Shown: positions 34,176 to 45,705 of the stretch, piece after piece
How positions within the stretch are numbered: position 1 is the stretch's first letter
Layout of the letters: each line of letters opens with the position of its first letter
Assembly: GCA_905250025.1 (NCBI GenBank)
Contig: CAJNOJ010000439.1
Location: forward strand, 1 to 64,000
Origin: Adineta ricciae
Taxonomy: Eukaryota > Rotifera > Eurotatoria > Adinetida > Adinetidae
Direction: 5' to 3'
Length of the DNA: 64,000 bases
Program-made: the position numbers and the translations under genes
The notes under the pieces: generated by a model
Seen by the model: only the letters and a program-made list of their open reading frames with translations
The model's database searches: none
What the model was told of the DNA's origin: nothing

Positions 34176-36061
34176 CTATTTCATGTTTTGATGGAAATAA
34201 AAATCAGAACGAAACTGATATCGATTGTAGTGGTCCATGTGCTACAAAATGCACTATTAATCAAACGTGTGCAGTGAATAGCGATTGTGCCAATAGTAAT
34301 TGTCATACTACAAAACACCAATGTTTAGGTAATGTTGCTACGGTTTTTTTTTAATAACTTTTTCTCACTTATTCCAACACTGTTATCTAGCGCCTTCTTG
34401 CAATGATGGAAATCTAAATCAAAACGAAACTGATTTGGATTGTGGTGGCATATGTATTGGAACATGCGCGATCAATCAAACGTGTAAGATCAATGATGAT
34501 TGCGCCAACGGCAACTGCCCTACAGCAGTGAACAAGTGTCAGCGTAATTATAAATCTTTTCGGTGCCTTGGACTCGATAGAATAATAAATTCATACCTGT
34601 TTTAGTTTATTCTTGTTTTGATGGAAATAAAAATCAAGGAGAAGGCGATGTTGATTGTGGTGGTCCTTGTAATACCACCCTATGTTCTTTCAATAAAACG
34701 TGTAATGCAAACAGTGATTGTGCCAATGGAAACTGCAACCGTCAAAAATCACGTTGTCTAGGTATTTATCGAACTGAGAGAAAAAGTTAACTATTTATAT
34801 TGTATTTTTACGAATCGTTCCTCTTCTATTTAGCTCCATCTTGTAACGATGGAAATAAAAATCAAAATGAAACCGATATTGATTGTGGTGGTGTCTGTGG
34901 TGCAAATTGTCAAATTAATCAAAACTGTACGGTGAACACAGATTGTGCGAATAAGAATTGCCACCATACAAATCTCACATGTACAGGTAATTTTATATTT
35001 TTGTGTTTTATTCCGTATCAAATTAGAGATAAGAGAATTCATTAAAATTTTTATAATTTACGTTAGTTCAAGTTTGTGATGATGGAAATAAAAACCAGGG
35101 TGAAACTGATATTGATTGTGGCGGTTCGATATGTGGTTCGACGTGTATTGTTGGTCAAGCTTGTGTTTACAATTCAGATTGTAAAAATGGCAACTGTCAT
35201 AATACTTTAAAGAAATGTAGTGGTAAATCAAATTTTTTCGAAAATTTCTGGACACCGTTTATACAAAGATTGAGCTTAGCGATAGTATCTTTGCACGTAG
35301 TGAAATCTCTCTATAATGGACAGCATGGGGATTTTTCAAAGTATCCACTGTAGAGAGATGTGCACTTTATAGAGATGAGGTTCTTTCTAACAGAGTGCGT
35401 TGGTAACAAAGTAAATGTATTTAATGAGTATGAGAAGATAGTCAACGGATATGCCAAAACACTACCGTTTGTCTTTACTTCTCTTTGTATAAACATTAGC
35501 TTGGAAAAACCAATCGATGGTTCAAAAATAGCTTAATTTCACTAATGGACACTATCAAAGTGATGAAAAATCCTCATCAAATAAATTTACACATTCACGA
35601 CCACTTTGAGAGGCTCTGTTGTAACTGACGAAGAATCTCGTTATATTGAGATCGTGGGCACGCGGTAGATGATAGTGTGACGAAGGGAAATGTAGTTAGA
35701 TGGGTGTTACAATAATGGTATCTAGCTTTAAACGTTAACATTACTAATTTTCCCAAATACTTGATTTATAAAACTAACTGTTGATGTATATTCTTAGATC
35801 CAGTTTGTAACGATGGAAATAAGAATCAAGACGAAACAGATGCGGATTGTGGTGGCACTATCTGCTCAGACCGATGCGGCAACGGAAAAAATTGTACAGT
35901 TACCAGTGATTGCGCCACAGACAATCTTTGCAGCGTAAAGAAGAGCATGTGCCAATGTAAGTTTTTACTGACTCAGAAAGCACGAAGAAAACGTTTCATA
36001 GTAGTCATATACCATTTTCTCAGGTTATAAACAAATTGTTCGATTATCCGAAATCAAATAA
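34176..36061 (+). CDS. Left-arm giant gene, module exons M58-M63 and terminal exon
   Basis: Exons are 34176-34328, 34391-34543, 34606-34761, 34834-34986, 35067-35222, 35798-35956 and a terminal 36024-36061. M58-M60 repeat the three-module cycle of M51-M53. M63 is 159 bp and ends in CQC like M56. The 38-bp last exon adds YKQIVRLSEIK and a stop. There is no C-terminal membrane segment, consistent with an N-terminal anchor being the only one. If every module were spliced together the protein would have roughly 3,400 residues. Partners in the right arm run from 41,762 to 43,592. Confidence 0.85.
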
Positions 36062-36528
36062 TAGAAATTGACTATCTCCTATTGTTCTCATATAAAACTT
36101 TGTTAGAGATGAGGAAAGTCGTCTTTGTATAGAATGAATTTCGATGAAGAATGTGGATCTCGTGAAACTCACAAATGAAAAGATTATGATATTCTAAATA
36201 TGACTAGTTATTTTGATTTTGATACTTTCAGGGATATAAACGTGTATATATTATATTCAATTTTACAAAGTAATTTCGATATCTACGAAAACTTAATTTT
36301 TTTATCTCATCAACCCAGTTGTGCTTCTATTCATTTCATGGTGAAAGAGTAAACCTGAACACTTTTTTAAATAATCATATTGTTTTGTATGAAAAATCTT
36401 TGTACTATTTGACTTAACTTGTACTCTTTTTTCTTCGAAATTTTAAGAATTATATAAACAAAATAAAAATCTCCAACTTCTCTCTTTCATTCACTTAATA
36501 CATCGACAATTCACAAAGACTGTCAATT

Positions 36529-36786
36529 ATGGGATTCAGGAGGAGTCCATTAGATTCGATGAATCAAGCGGAATGTAACTTTTATGATCTGCAAAATTAC
36601 GATCTTCAATATTTAATGAATATTACTCATGGAGGAAAAGTGCAAGTGTACACGAAGAGACTAGATAAGGGCGGATGTGGGCGAAATTGCAGGCAAGCGT
36701 GCTGTGATAGGAAACGCTACAAAACGTTCAACTATCGTGCAAACTTTGTGTTCGTTTACCCATATTGGTTTATGAGAACTTGTTAG
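36529..36786 (+). CDS. Small predicted protein, 85 residues, unknown
   Basis: A single-exon ORF beginning MGFRRSPLD with a Cys cluster near its C-terminal half (GGCGRNC, ACCDRK). A TATATAAA at about 36,450 lies about 80 bp upstream, and a CAATTATG context surrounds the start. The right-arm copy keeps similar sequence for the first roughly 35 codons, but its ATG is ATC and it has a one-base length change, so only this arm could make the protein. After about codon 37 the arm homology ends and the ORF continues into the palindrome spacer. I recognise no family; it may be chance. Confidence 0.35.
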   Translation: MGFRRSPLDSMNQAECNFYDLQNYDLQYLMNITHGGKVQVYTKRLDKGGCGRNCRQACCDRKRYKTFNYRANFVFVYPYWFMRTC

Positions 36787-36893
36787 ACTTTCGAAATAAC
36801 CAGATTTGATACTGTGCACATCAGCAGAGCACTAATCGATTTGTGTCTTAGCATTAGTTGAGAGTTAATTTATAGACCAAAATAAGTCCGAAA

Positions 36894-37359
36894 GATTTCA
36901 CTTCCAAATTTATATTGCAATCGTCTTCAAGAGCTGTATCTTCTCAAAATTGTTTTGAACCATTTATCATTGCTTTTATATGGCGTTCCAGAACATGGAG
37001 TGATGACTTTGATGACTTATAAACGAAAACTGTATGCGAGGTTGTAGTACAGTCTGATACAAGAATATTCCACATACGTGATGTCCTTGTATTTTCCTTG
37101 TTCGTGTCGAACTTTTTTGGTTACACGTACGCTCTTATTACCCAAGGCCAGTAATCAGTATGCCGGATGCTGACGGAAAACCCATTTAATCCGATAGGTT
37201 CGTGCAGAACATCTCCAATCTCTTCCATTAACAAGGTTATAAGCGATTCATTTTCAGTTTATTTCACATTAAACATAACGAGTACGCTATTTTACAATAT
37301 AACAATAAATATAACAACAAAAAAGGACCTATGAAAGACATGTTGAACATTGAATATTT
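36894..37359 (+). repeat. Direct repeat, left copy, at the edge of the palindrome spacer
   Basis: This segment, from GATTTCACTTCCAAATTTA to TTGAACATTGAATATTTG, recurs in the same orientation at 40199-40683 with moderate divergence. The two copies bracket about 2.84 kb that includes a dead MULE. The direct orientation is unexpected in a palindrome centre, where inverted copies would be the norm. It could be an older repeat into which the MULE inserted, or a tandem duplication. Confidence 0.75.
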
Positions 37360-39607
37360 GAATACATATACAAATGTCCTTGCGATAATGTCCTTCAAAA
37401 AATGTCCTGGTATTTTCGTCTTCGTGCGAAATGTTCCCGAATTTCGATCTTCGTGCAAAATTTCTTGAAGACAGATGTCCTCGAATTTGATGCCTTCCGC
37501 TAAAAAAGTTCTCTTGTAACATGTCCTTTCAGCAATATTGTATATATTTTCGTTTCTAGATCAGACGTACGACTATCAGACAAGAAGAAATACCTTTTTT
37601 AAACGATTCTCGAGACTTCTCCTTTCAACCTGAGCCTATGAATGGAAAGATGTCGCTGAAATATAACCGCATTTGATATATATATATCATGACATTGTTC
37701 GGAGGACTTCTCTCACATCTGTCTGAAGAAAATCGAATAAGACTGACCTATAGTCAGTTCTGTAAGATCATTCACAGTCGAAGAATACAGTGATTTTGGA
37801 CGAGTCGTGATTTTCAACAGAAGATTCATCCTTGTCGTCCTCCAGTTCACATATAAACCGGTCATTACGACCACGAAATCGAACAAACGAAAGTCAATGG
37901 AAGTATGGTATGCTGCTGCATACAACACTCGACGATGGTTTTTTGCGATATTCGGGAAGCACGACTATTCATTCTCATTTACCCTATCGAATTCAATCGG
38001 AAATCCGAAACCTCAGAGAGAAAATGCGTGAAAGGGCTGAAAATGAAATTCTTCCATGACAGGAGATTGCTAAACAAGAAGTGCGAATAGCTTTGCTCAC
38101 AGGAGAAGCTCTTGCTGTGATGCCTCGCGTGAATGATATTGATATGTTACGTTATTTCACTAGAAACGATTTGTTTTCTTACATTCATGTAGGAATCAGG
38201 CCGCCATTTAACTCGTGCTCGGCGCAAAATGATTCATGCTCTACCACAAACAACATCGTTTACTATTCCGGACATGTGTACATTAAACTATCGAAATGTC
38301 GAACGATTACTCTTGCATGATAGTGATGATTCCAAACATCGAATTAATCAGCCCGGATATATTCGATTTACAGGCAGGGTGTTAGTTTGATCATCAGATA
38401 CTCAGCTGAATCTGCTGTTCGACAGCGTCAAGTTACACATGGATGGTACCTTTAGTTCAGCTCCACCAATGTTTCACCAAATTGTCATCATTCAAGCTTT
38501 TCTGCACGAAACGTGCAAGTTATCTTCGCGGCAAAACGAGCGGTCGTATTTTTTCTTACGGATTTCTCTTCAAAATAGGCGTACCAGTCGTCTATACACT
38601 TCTCTGTGATCAAAAAGCAGTGACGTACGTACATACATTTACTTAATGTTCTATCGGATGAAGCGAAGCGGCCGAATAAAACGTTCAACCTGTCACTGAT
38701 CATGACCGATTTCGAACCAGGCATTGTGAAAGCAATCTCCATGGAGGTACAGTTTGTCTCGAATACCATTAAAGGTGGATATAGAAAGGCCTATCCTTCT
38801 CTTTTCTCTTAGTTCACCGAGAAGACTATCCAGAAAGGGTGCTTCTTCCATCTTTCACAAAATGTGTACAAACACGTTCAGTCCTTAGGTTTATCAGCGC
38901 TTTATTTGGACGATCCAATGATCCGCAACACTATTCGTTAAGTGATGCCACTTCCTTTAGTACCCGAACAATATGTTGCATCTTTATTTGCTGAACTTGG
39001 TTCCGAACTGCGTGAAGCCAAGCATCCTGCATTACTCGATTTTCTAAAATACTTCACCGGTCAATGAGTAGACAATACATTGACGTGGAACGTGTTCGGG
39101 GTCTCGGATAGAACGAATAACTACAGTGAAGATATGCTGATTTTATGAGAGACTTTCAAGTCAAAACAAGTACACTGATGTCCTAGGATACAACAATCGA
39201 TTCAAGAAGCGCTTGCACAAAAGTCACCCTAACATATGGCTATTCATTGATTCCAATCGGAATGAAGTGTGTACTGCGCACGATATCATTTTCTAGATCA
39301 ATAGCGGTATGGAGCCTTGCATTAAACGACCGAAGACTCGACTGGCTGAACGACGAATAGAAGAGTTGTACCGACGATTCGAAATGGATCAAATTACATC
39401 GCGCGAGTTATTATGTGGTCTTTCTCTTTTTGTGACGTACAAAAAATAACAGAATTTTTATCCATTACAGTAAATTGCATCTGATTTTTATTTTCTCATC
39501 GAAAGCTGTTCATACATACCGTAAGGATGTTTTGATCAGGAGGACATTTTTCTTCAAGACATTTTCATCCTGAACATTTTGTCCGAAGAATATTATGTAA
39601 AGAACCA
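37360..39607 (+). pseudogene. FLYWCH/MULE transposon remnant in the palindrome spacer
   Basis: Across 37,785-39,470 broken plus-strand frames give MULE transposase motifs in order: IRNLREKMRERAENEI, ALLTGEALAVMP, MDGTFSSAPPMFHQI (first catalytic Asp), LIMTDFEPGIVKAI (second), KGCFFHLSQNVYKHVQ (the CxFH motif) and DRTNNYSEDM. Stops and frameshifts separate them. The left end (37,365-37,540) has repeated AATGTCCT words and the right end (39,530-39,590) the inverted AGGACATTT, which look like subterminal inverted repeats of the element. The N at 39608 lies just beyond. This is a different copy from the two intronic MULE fossils. Confidence 0.75.
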
Positions 39608-39608
39608 A

Positions 39609-40198
39609 NAGTCTTCCTAAAACGTAAGAAGGAACTATCGGTTCGTTCGGTTCTGAGTCTTAATCATTACAGCAACAAACTTTGTATCATCCTATTCCCA
39701 TCAAAATCAGAGAGGAAACATTTTACTTCAGTTTTGTAATAAATCTGAATATATAACAATTGCTTATTTCGTGTGTCGAATTCAAAACTACAAGGAACCT
39801 TAAAGTAATATCTTTTGAATGAAATTAGCGGGAAGCAGAGGCCACACTTTTTCCAGCTAAATTGGCAACATATCGAAATGACGTTTGCATCTACTGATAG
39901 AGCATTTCACGGGCTATAAATTGCCCTAGCAATCTTTTCTCCATGCGAAAGAAGGAGCTTTATAGAATGGTAAGTTTGATCTATAGTGCTTTGAAAGTGG
40001 ACTGATTTACGGCATGGTCAGATTGACTTAGTATAATTTTAATATGATCCTCTAGAAGAATTCTTTCCCTCAGGATTTGTAGCGAATTTCACGGTCTATC
40101 TATTGGGAAAAACTCAAGTATACAAGTAGAACTATAAGAAAGATATTCGCAAAATACAGAGAGGGCCATTTATTCTGCCGCACCCGTTAAGTCTGAAT
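39609..40198. other. Spacer sequence right of the MULE remnant
   Basis: About 590 bp after the N at 39608, with no domain, repeat unit or transposon end that I recognise. Confidence 0.4.
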
Positions 40199-40683
40199 GA
40201 TTTCACTTTCAAATTTATATTGAAATCGTGTACAAGAGCCATATTTTTTCAAAAATTCTTTTGAACGAATTATGATCGCCATTATATGTCGTTCCGGAAC
40301 AAGGAACGACGACTTTGATGAATTATGAACGAAAGCTGCATGTGACGTTGTAGTATATTCTGACACAGAAATATTCCACATACGTGACGTCTTTGTATTT
40401 CCATGTTCGTGTTGGACTTTTTCTTTACACATATGCCCGTATGCCTAAGACCAGTATTCCGTTGTCTGGATCTACCAGTGGAAAAACACGGGAACCGTTA
40501 AGATCTAGTAAGGATTTCATAGGTTTGTACGGGACATCTCCAATTTCTTCCATTAGCAAGGTTATAAGCGATTCATTTTCAATTTATTTCACATTAAACA
40601 TAATTAAACATAACGAGAACGCTATTTTACAATATAATAACAAAAAATGATCTATGAAAGACATGTTGAACATTGAATATTTG
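40199..40683 (+). repeat. Direct repeat, right copy, at the edge of the palindrome spacer
   Basis: Same-orientation partner of 36894-37359, with matching blocks such as CCACATACGTGA and the shared end GAACATTGAATATTTG. The following 400 bp, up to the start of the right arm at about 41,085, hold nothing I can support. Confidence 0.75.
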
Positions 40684-41761
40684 GGGAGAATGACATTTCG
40701 GGCCACTTTATTTTTCCGAACTTCTAGCGCAAATGTCTCAAGGAAATCCCTGACAACAAAAAATGTAATGATTTCGTCATGGAGTCGGCAAAAGTGAAAC
40801 TCTAAATAAATCACGAACGTTTTTTTAGTGCATGGAAATGTAAAATGGGCACTCATATTAAGTGACAGCGCACAAGCTCGTCAAGTCCTGCTTTTTGGTA
40901 AACTTAACCCTTGATTGACCACTTTGAACAGCATTTCTGCTATTTTTGAAACCATTTCTAAGCAAGAGACTTCCAAAGATCCGGTAAAAATTTCCGGACA
41001 TGTGGCATTTCCGGCTTCTGCACGAATCCGGCGCCAAATAATTTCAATTTCGACCACCCGGACACATTACCCAATGTTCGGAGGAAACGTAGTTCGCCCG
41101 CACTTTTCCTCCATGAGTGTTATTCATTGAATATTGAACATCGTAGTTAAGCAGATCATAAAACTTACATTCTACTTCATTCATCGAATCTAATACACTC
41201 CTCTTGGGTTTTGATAATTGACAGTTTTTGTGAATTGCCGATGTATTGAGTGAACGAAAGAGAGCAGTTCGAAATTTTTATTTTGTCTATATAATTCTTA
41301 AAATTCGGAAGAAAAAAGAGTCCAAGTTAAATCAAATAGTAAAAAAGTTTTTCATACAACAACATATGATTATTTAAAAAAAGCGTTCAGGTTTACTCTT
41401 TCACCATGAAACGAATAGACCCACGACTGGATTAATGAGTGGAAAAAAATAAAGTTTTCGTAGATACCGAAATTAGTTTGTATAATTGAATGAAGTAAAC
41501 ATGTTTATATCCCTGAAAGTATCAAAATCAAAACGATAACATATTTCTTTTCTGAAAGCTATTTTATACGAAATCAAAATAACCAGTCATATTCAGAATA
41601 TCGCAGTCTTTTCATTTGTGAGTTTCGTGAGATCCACATTTGTTATCGAAAATTATTGTATACAACTACGACTTTCCTTATCTCTGATACAGTTTCATAT
41701 GAGAACAATACGAAATAGTCAATTTCTATTATTTGATTTCGGATAGTCGAACAATTTGTTT

Positions 41762-43592
41762 TTAATCTGATAAAATGGTCTATGACTACTGTGAAACGTT
41801 TTCTTCGTGCTTTCTGAGTCAGTGAAAACTTACATTGACACATATTCCTCTTCACGCTGCATACATTATCTGTGGCACAATCACTGGTAACTGTACAATT
41901 TTTTCCGTTGCCGCATCGACTTGAGCAGGTAGCGCCACCACAATCAGCATCTGTTTCATCTTGATTCTTATTTCCATCGTTACAAACTGGATCTAAGAAT
42001 ATACATTAACAGTCAGTTTTATAAAATCAAATATTTGGGAAAGTTAGTAAAGTCACTCTTTTGAGCTTGATTCCATTATTTCAACAGGCATCTAACTACA
42101 TTTCCCTTCGTCTCACTATCTCAAGATAACGAGATTCTTCGTCAATTAGAATAGAGCCTCTTATAGTAGTCATGATTTTGTGAATTTATGTGATGAGAAT
42201 TTTTCATCAGTTTGATAGTGTCCATTAGTGAGATTCAGCTATTTTTTAACCATTGATTTGTCTTTCAAAGCTAATGTCAATACAAAGAGGTGTAAAGATA
42301 CACGGTAGTGTTGTGGCGTATCCGTTGACTATCTTCTGATGCTCATTCAATACATTTACTTTTTTACCAAAGCACTCTGTTAGAGACAACCTCATCTCTA
42401 TAAAGTGCACATCTCACTACAGTGGATACTTTGAAAAATCCCGATGCTGTGCATTATTGAGAGGTTTCACTACGTGCAGAAATTCTTTCGCTAAGCTCAA
42501 TCTTCGTATAAGTGGTGTCCAGAAATTTTAAAAAAATTGATTTACCACTACATTTCTTTAAAGTATTATTACAGTTTCCATTTTTACAATCTGAATTGTA
42601 AACACAAGCTTGACCAACAATACACGTCGAACCACATGTCGAACCGCCACAATCAATATCAGTTTCGTCCTGGTTTTTGTTTCCATCATCACAAACTTGA
42701 ACTAACGTAAATGATAAAAATTTAAATTAATTCTCTTATCTCTAATTTGATACGGAATAAAGCACAAAAATATAAAATTACCTGTACATGTGAGATTTGT
42801 ATGATGACAATTCTTATTGGCACAATCGATGTTCACCGTACAATTTTGATCAATTTGACAATTTGCACCACAGACACCACCACAATCAATATCGGTTTCA
42901 TTTTGATTTTTATTTCCATCGTTACAAGATGGAACTAAACAGAAGAGAAACGATTCGTAAAAAATTCAATATAAATAGTTAACTTTTTCTCTCAGTTCGA
43001 TAAATACCTAAACAACGTGATTTTTTACGGTTGCAGTTTCCATTAGCGCAATCACTGTTTACGTTACACGTGTTATTGTAAGAACATAGGGTGGTATTAC
43101 AAGGACCACCACAATCAACATCGCCTTCGTCTTGATTTTTATTTCCATCGAAACAAGAATAAGCTGAAATAGGTATGAGTTTACTATTCTATCGAATCCA
43201 ATGCACTGAAAAGATTTATAATTACGCTGACACTTCTTAACTGCTGTAGGACAGTTGCCATTGGCACAATCACCATTGATCTTACACGTTTGATTGACCG
43301 CGCATGTTCCAATACATACACCACCACAATCCACATCAGTTTCGTTTTGATTTAAGTTTCCATCATCGCAAGAAGGCGCTAGATAACAGCGTTGGAATAA
43401 GTGAGAAAAAAGCTATTAAAAAAATCGTAGCAACATTACCTAAACATTGGTGTTTTGTAGTATGACAATTACTATTGGCACAATCGCTATTCACTGCACA
43501 CGTTTGATTAATAGTACACTTTGTAGCACATGGACCACTACAGTCGATATCAGTTTCGTTTTGATTTTTATTTCCATCAAAACATGAAATAG
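41762..43592 (-). CDS. Right-arm giant gene, 3' modules M58'-M63' and terminal exon
   Basis: In transcript order: 43440-43592, 43226-43378, 43008-43163, 42782-42934, 42546-42701, 41834-41992 and a five-base terminal exon 41762-41766. Phases and lengths equal those of the left arm. The terminal exon differs: after the conserved acceptor the right arm reads AT-TAA, so the protein stops one residue after CQ, where the left arm continues for ten more. The long last intron (41,993-42,545) is shared with the left arm. Confidence 0.85.
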
Positions 43593-43928
43593 CTAAACAA
43601 ATATGAACATAGTAGTTTTCTTCGCTACTTCCCAATTGCGGTCAGTTGTTTTAATTAGTTTATTGAAAGTGACCGCATTCAGGAACAGATAATTCAATCA
43701 AAATGAATTTCTTCCTTCTTATCTGTTGAATTTTCTTTTTTCGGTATTTTTCTCTCGATGACATCTCATATGTATATATTTTTTATTTCCTCTCGTATGA
43801 CATGATTAGAATTTCTTAGTTGTGATAACGATCTTTCCGATCGTCAAGCGTGGATACTTCCCTGTTTCTGCAGTCGTATATATAGCGCATCCTTTGCCGT
43901 AACGAAATGAATACATTTCACTACAGCC

Positions 43929-45530
43929 ATGTCAACGAACGGTCAGAATTTCAGTCAGGTCACCACACAATCAAGTGACACAGGAGTTTTATGTCAGAAA
44001 CACCTATTTGGTCGCAAACGGTCTAAGAAAAATGGCTCAGAATATTGAATTTGCATACATAAACAGTGCAATGCATCACTGACAACTATTGGTGCTTCGA
44101 TTAATAAAACTTTTGGCAACAATCTCAATGAATCTCTCCATATATAACACTAAGCAAAAGCTTATATTGAAGTCTACGAATGCATTGCATCAATAAAGTA
44201 GCAATAGGGAATCAGCCAACAGCACCAATATCATCACTATATAACTAAGAGGCTCAAAAGTTTATACGGAGCCATGGTACTGCAGTGATTGTCCCCATGT
44301 TCTATCATATGAAAACAGTTTTGTACAGTTATCGATTGACTTTCCATCCATTTATAATGAAATCTTTATTATCAATCTGCGTACCTTAACAACTAAGTAG
44401 AACGATATCAAAACGAGAATTTCTCTTTTGCAAGCATAAATCATCCTCAGTATTTGGTTTCTGACTTTGCTACGGGTCTCAAAATGCTCGATCCGAACGT
44501 ACGCGAAAATGCTGATGGTACTTTTCGTACTGCCCCGAAGCTTTTCTACCAGAGTTATAGTATTCACATGTGGAATGAATATAGCACGAAATTTGTTGTG
44601 TATGCTGTACTGCCAAACCAGGAAAAGTCCACTTATTCATCTCTTTTGAAAGAATTGGTTTTGACATGTCTACATTTAACGCATTCTCAGAAATATTTTC
44701 TCCATCGTCAATAAAGGGGTATCAACTCCATTTTGGGTGAAATGCCTGGAGACAACTCAAGAAAAGAGGTTTAAAACGTCTTAAAAAACAGAAGCCTGTC
44801 CTCAGACTTTCTCTATCATTATTGCCACCGAATGAGATCAACATAGCAGTGTCGATTATTATCGGAAACATTAGCAACATTGATAATGATTTCATTAAAG
44901 TGAATGACAATATCCGACGCATTTATATTGCTAACCATCGGTATCCAGTATCCTTCTTGTTACGGCGTGATGGCACCAGCATACATCCACATCCACTCAT
45001 CTTTTCTTTTGCTTATACGTTCCTCTACTATTCCCACTCAAATTCGCTTATACATTCTCGCGTTATCTTTTCATATATATTCGCATGTATCGTTTTTTCT
45101 ATTCGATGAGAAGATTTGTATTGTTTCGTGAAACGCGAATTAACAGTATAGATGTATATTCAAACTCGATCAAAGGATATACAACCCTAGCGCTCCTGAA
45201 ATTTGTTTGCTACGATCGGTGCTCGTTCTAGAACCAACAATAATCTCGAAGGTTATCATGGACAACTCAATTCACACTGCCAAACCCATCCATATTTATA
45301 GACTTCGATAAATTATATTCAGGAATCAGATGAGTCCACCGCTATTCGATTCGGACAACAACAGTGATAAGCGAGAGAAAGTTGGTGCAATTAAAAGGAA
45401 ACTACCTAACTGAATTTTCACACCTTGTCGACTATCTCCACAAAATCCAGCATTTATCTTATGGTTCTATAGATATTTTTGATTAGGAGGTCAACGATAA
45501 TAAACGTTATGTGCTTAACAATGAGTAAGA
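43929..45530 (+). pseudogene. FLYWCH/MULE transposase fossil (right copy)
   Basis: ATG at 43929 follows a TATATATA box at about 43,878. The zinc-finger ORF matches the left copy but stops at TGA where the left has Trp (EYW). Farther along, 44,454-44,714 keeps MULE motifs (DGTFRTAPKLFYQSYSIH, VLPNQEKSTYSSLLKEL) in one open frame, with the catalytic-type Asp of DGTF that reads DSTF in the left copy. Additional broken motifs continue to about 45,530. It lies in the intron between M57' and M58' and is opposite to the host gene. Confidence 0.75.
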
Positions 45531-45705
45531 TCCTTCTTTGTTGTTTTCCATCCGCATTGGTCAGTAATCCTTAAAACTCTCCACGAAATATTTTTGCTTC
45601 TTATAAAATGCTGCCATTTCTTACTTACCTACACTAGGAACGTGACCACAACTAGGAATTAGCTGTTTTTCTCCGCTTAAATGAAGCACGATCATTTCTA
45701 CTTAC

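Larger units (their letters stand above)
12309..36640 (+). repeat. Left arm of a giant palindrome
   Basis: From about 12,309 inward, this sequence matches the reverse complement of 41,085-64,000 over promoter, coding exons, introns and 3' flank. Examples are the 300-bp stretch upstream of the ATG (12,309-12,641 against 63,670-64,000) and the last module plus tail (35,798-36,640 against 41,085-41,992). Exons are more similar than introns. The arms differ by insertions, deletions and point changes, as expected of alleles or old duplicates. The right arm reaches the window edge while still matching, so the true outer ends are not visible. Confidence 0.9.

Noticed and set aside
12642-36061. Regularly spaced repeats resembling a CRISPR array
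   Set aside because: The units are 153-159 bp coding exons bordered by GT-AG introns of variable length in a eukaryotic gene.
13435-36061. Assignment of the modules to Lin12/Notch repeats or canonical EGF domains
   Set aside because: The Cys spacing and the DGNxNQ/DCGG signature do not match either pattern; they look like a distinct DCGG-type cysteine repeat.
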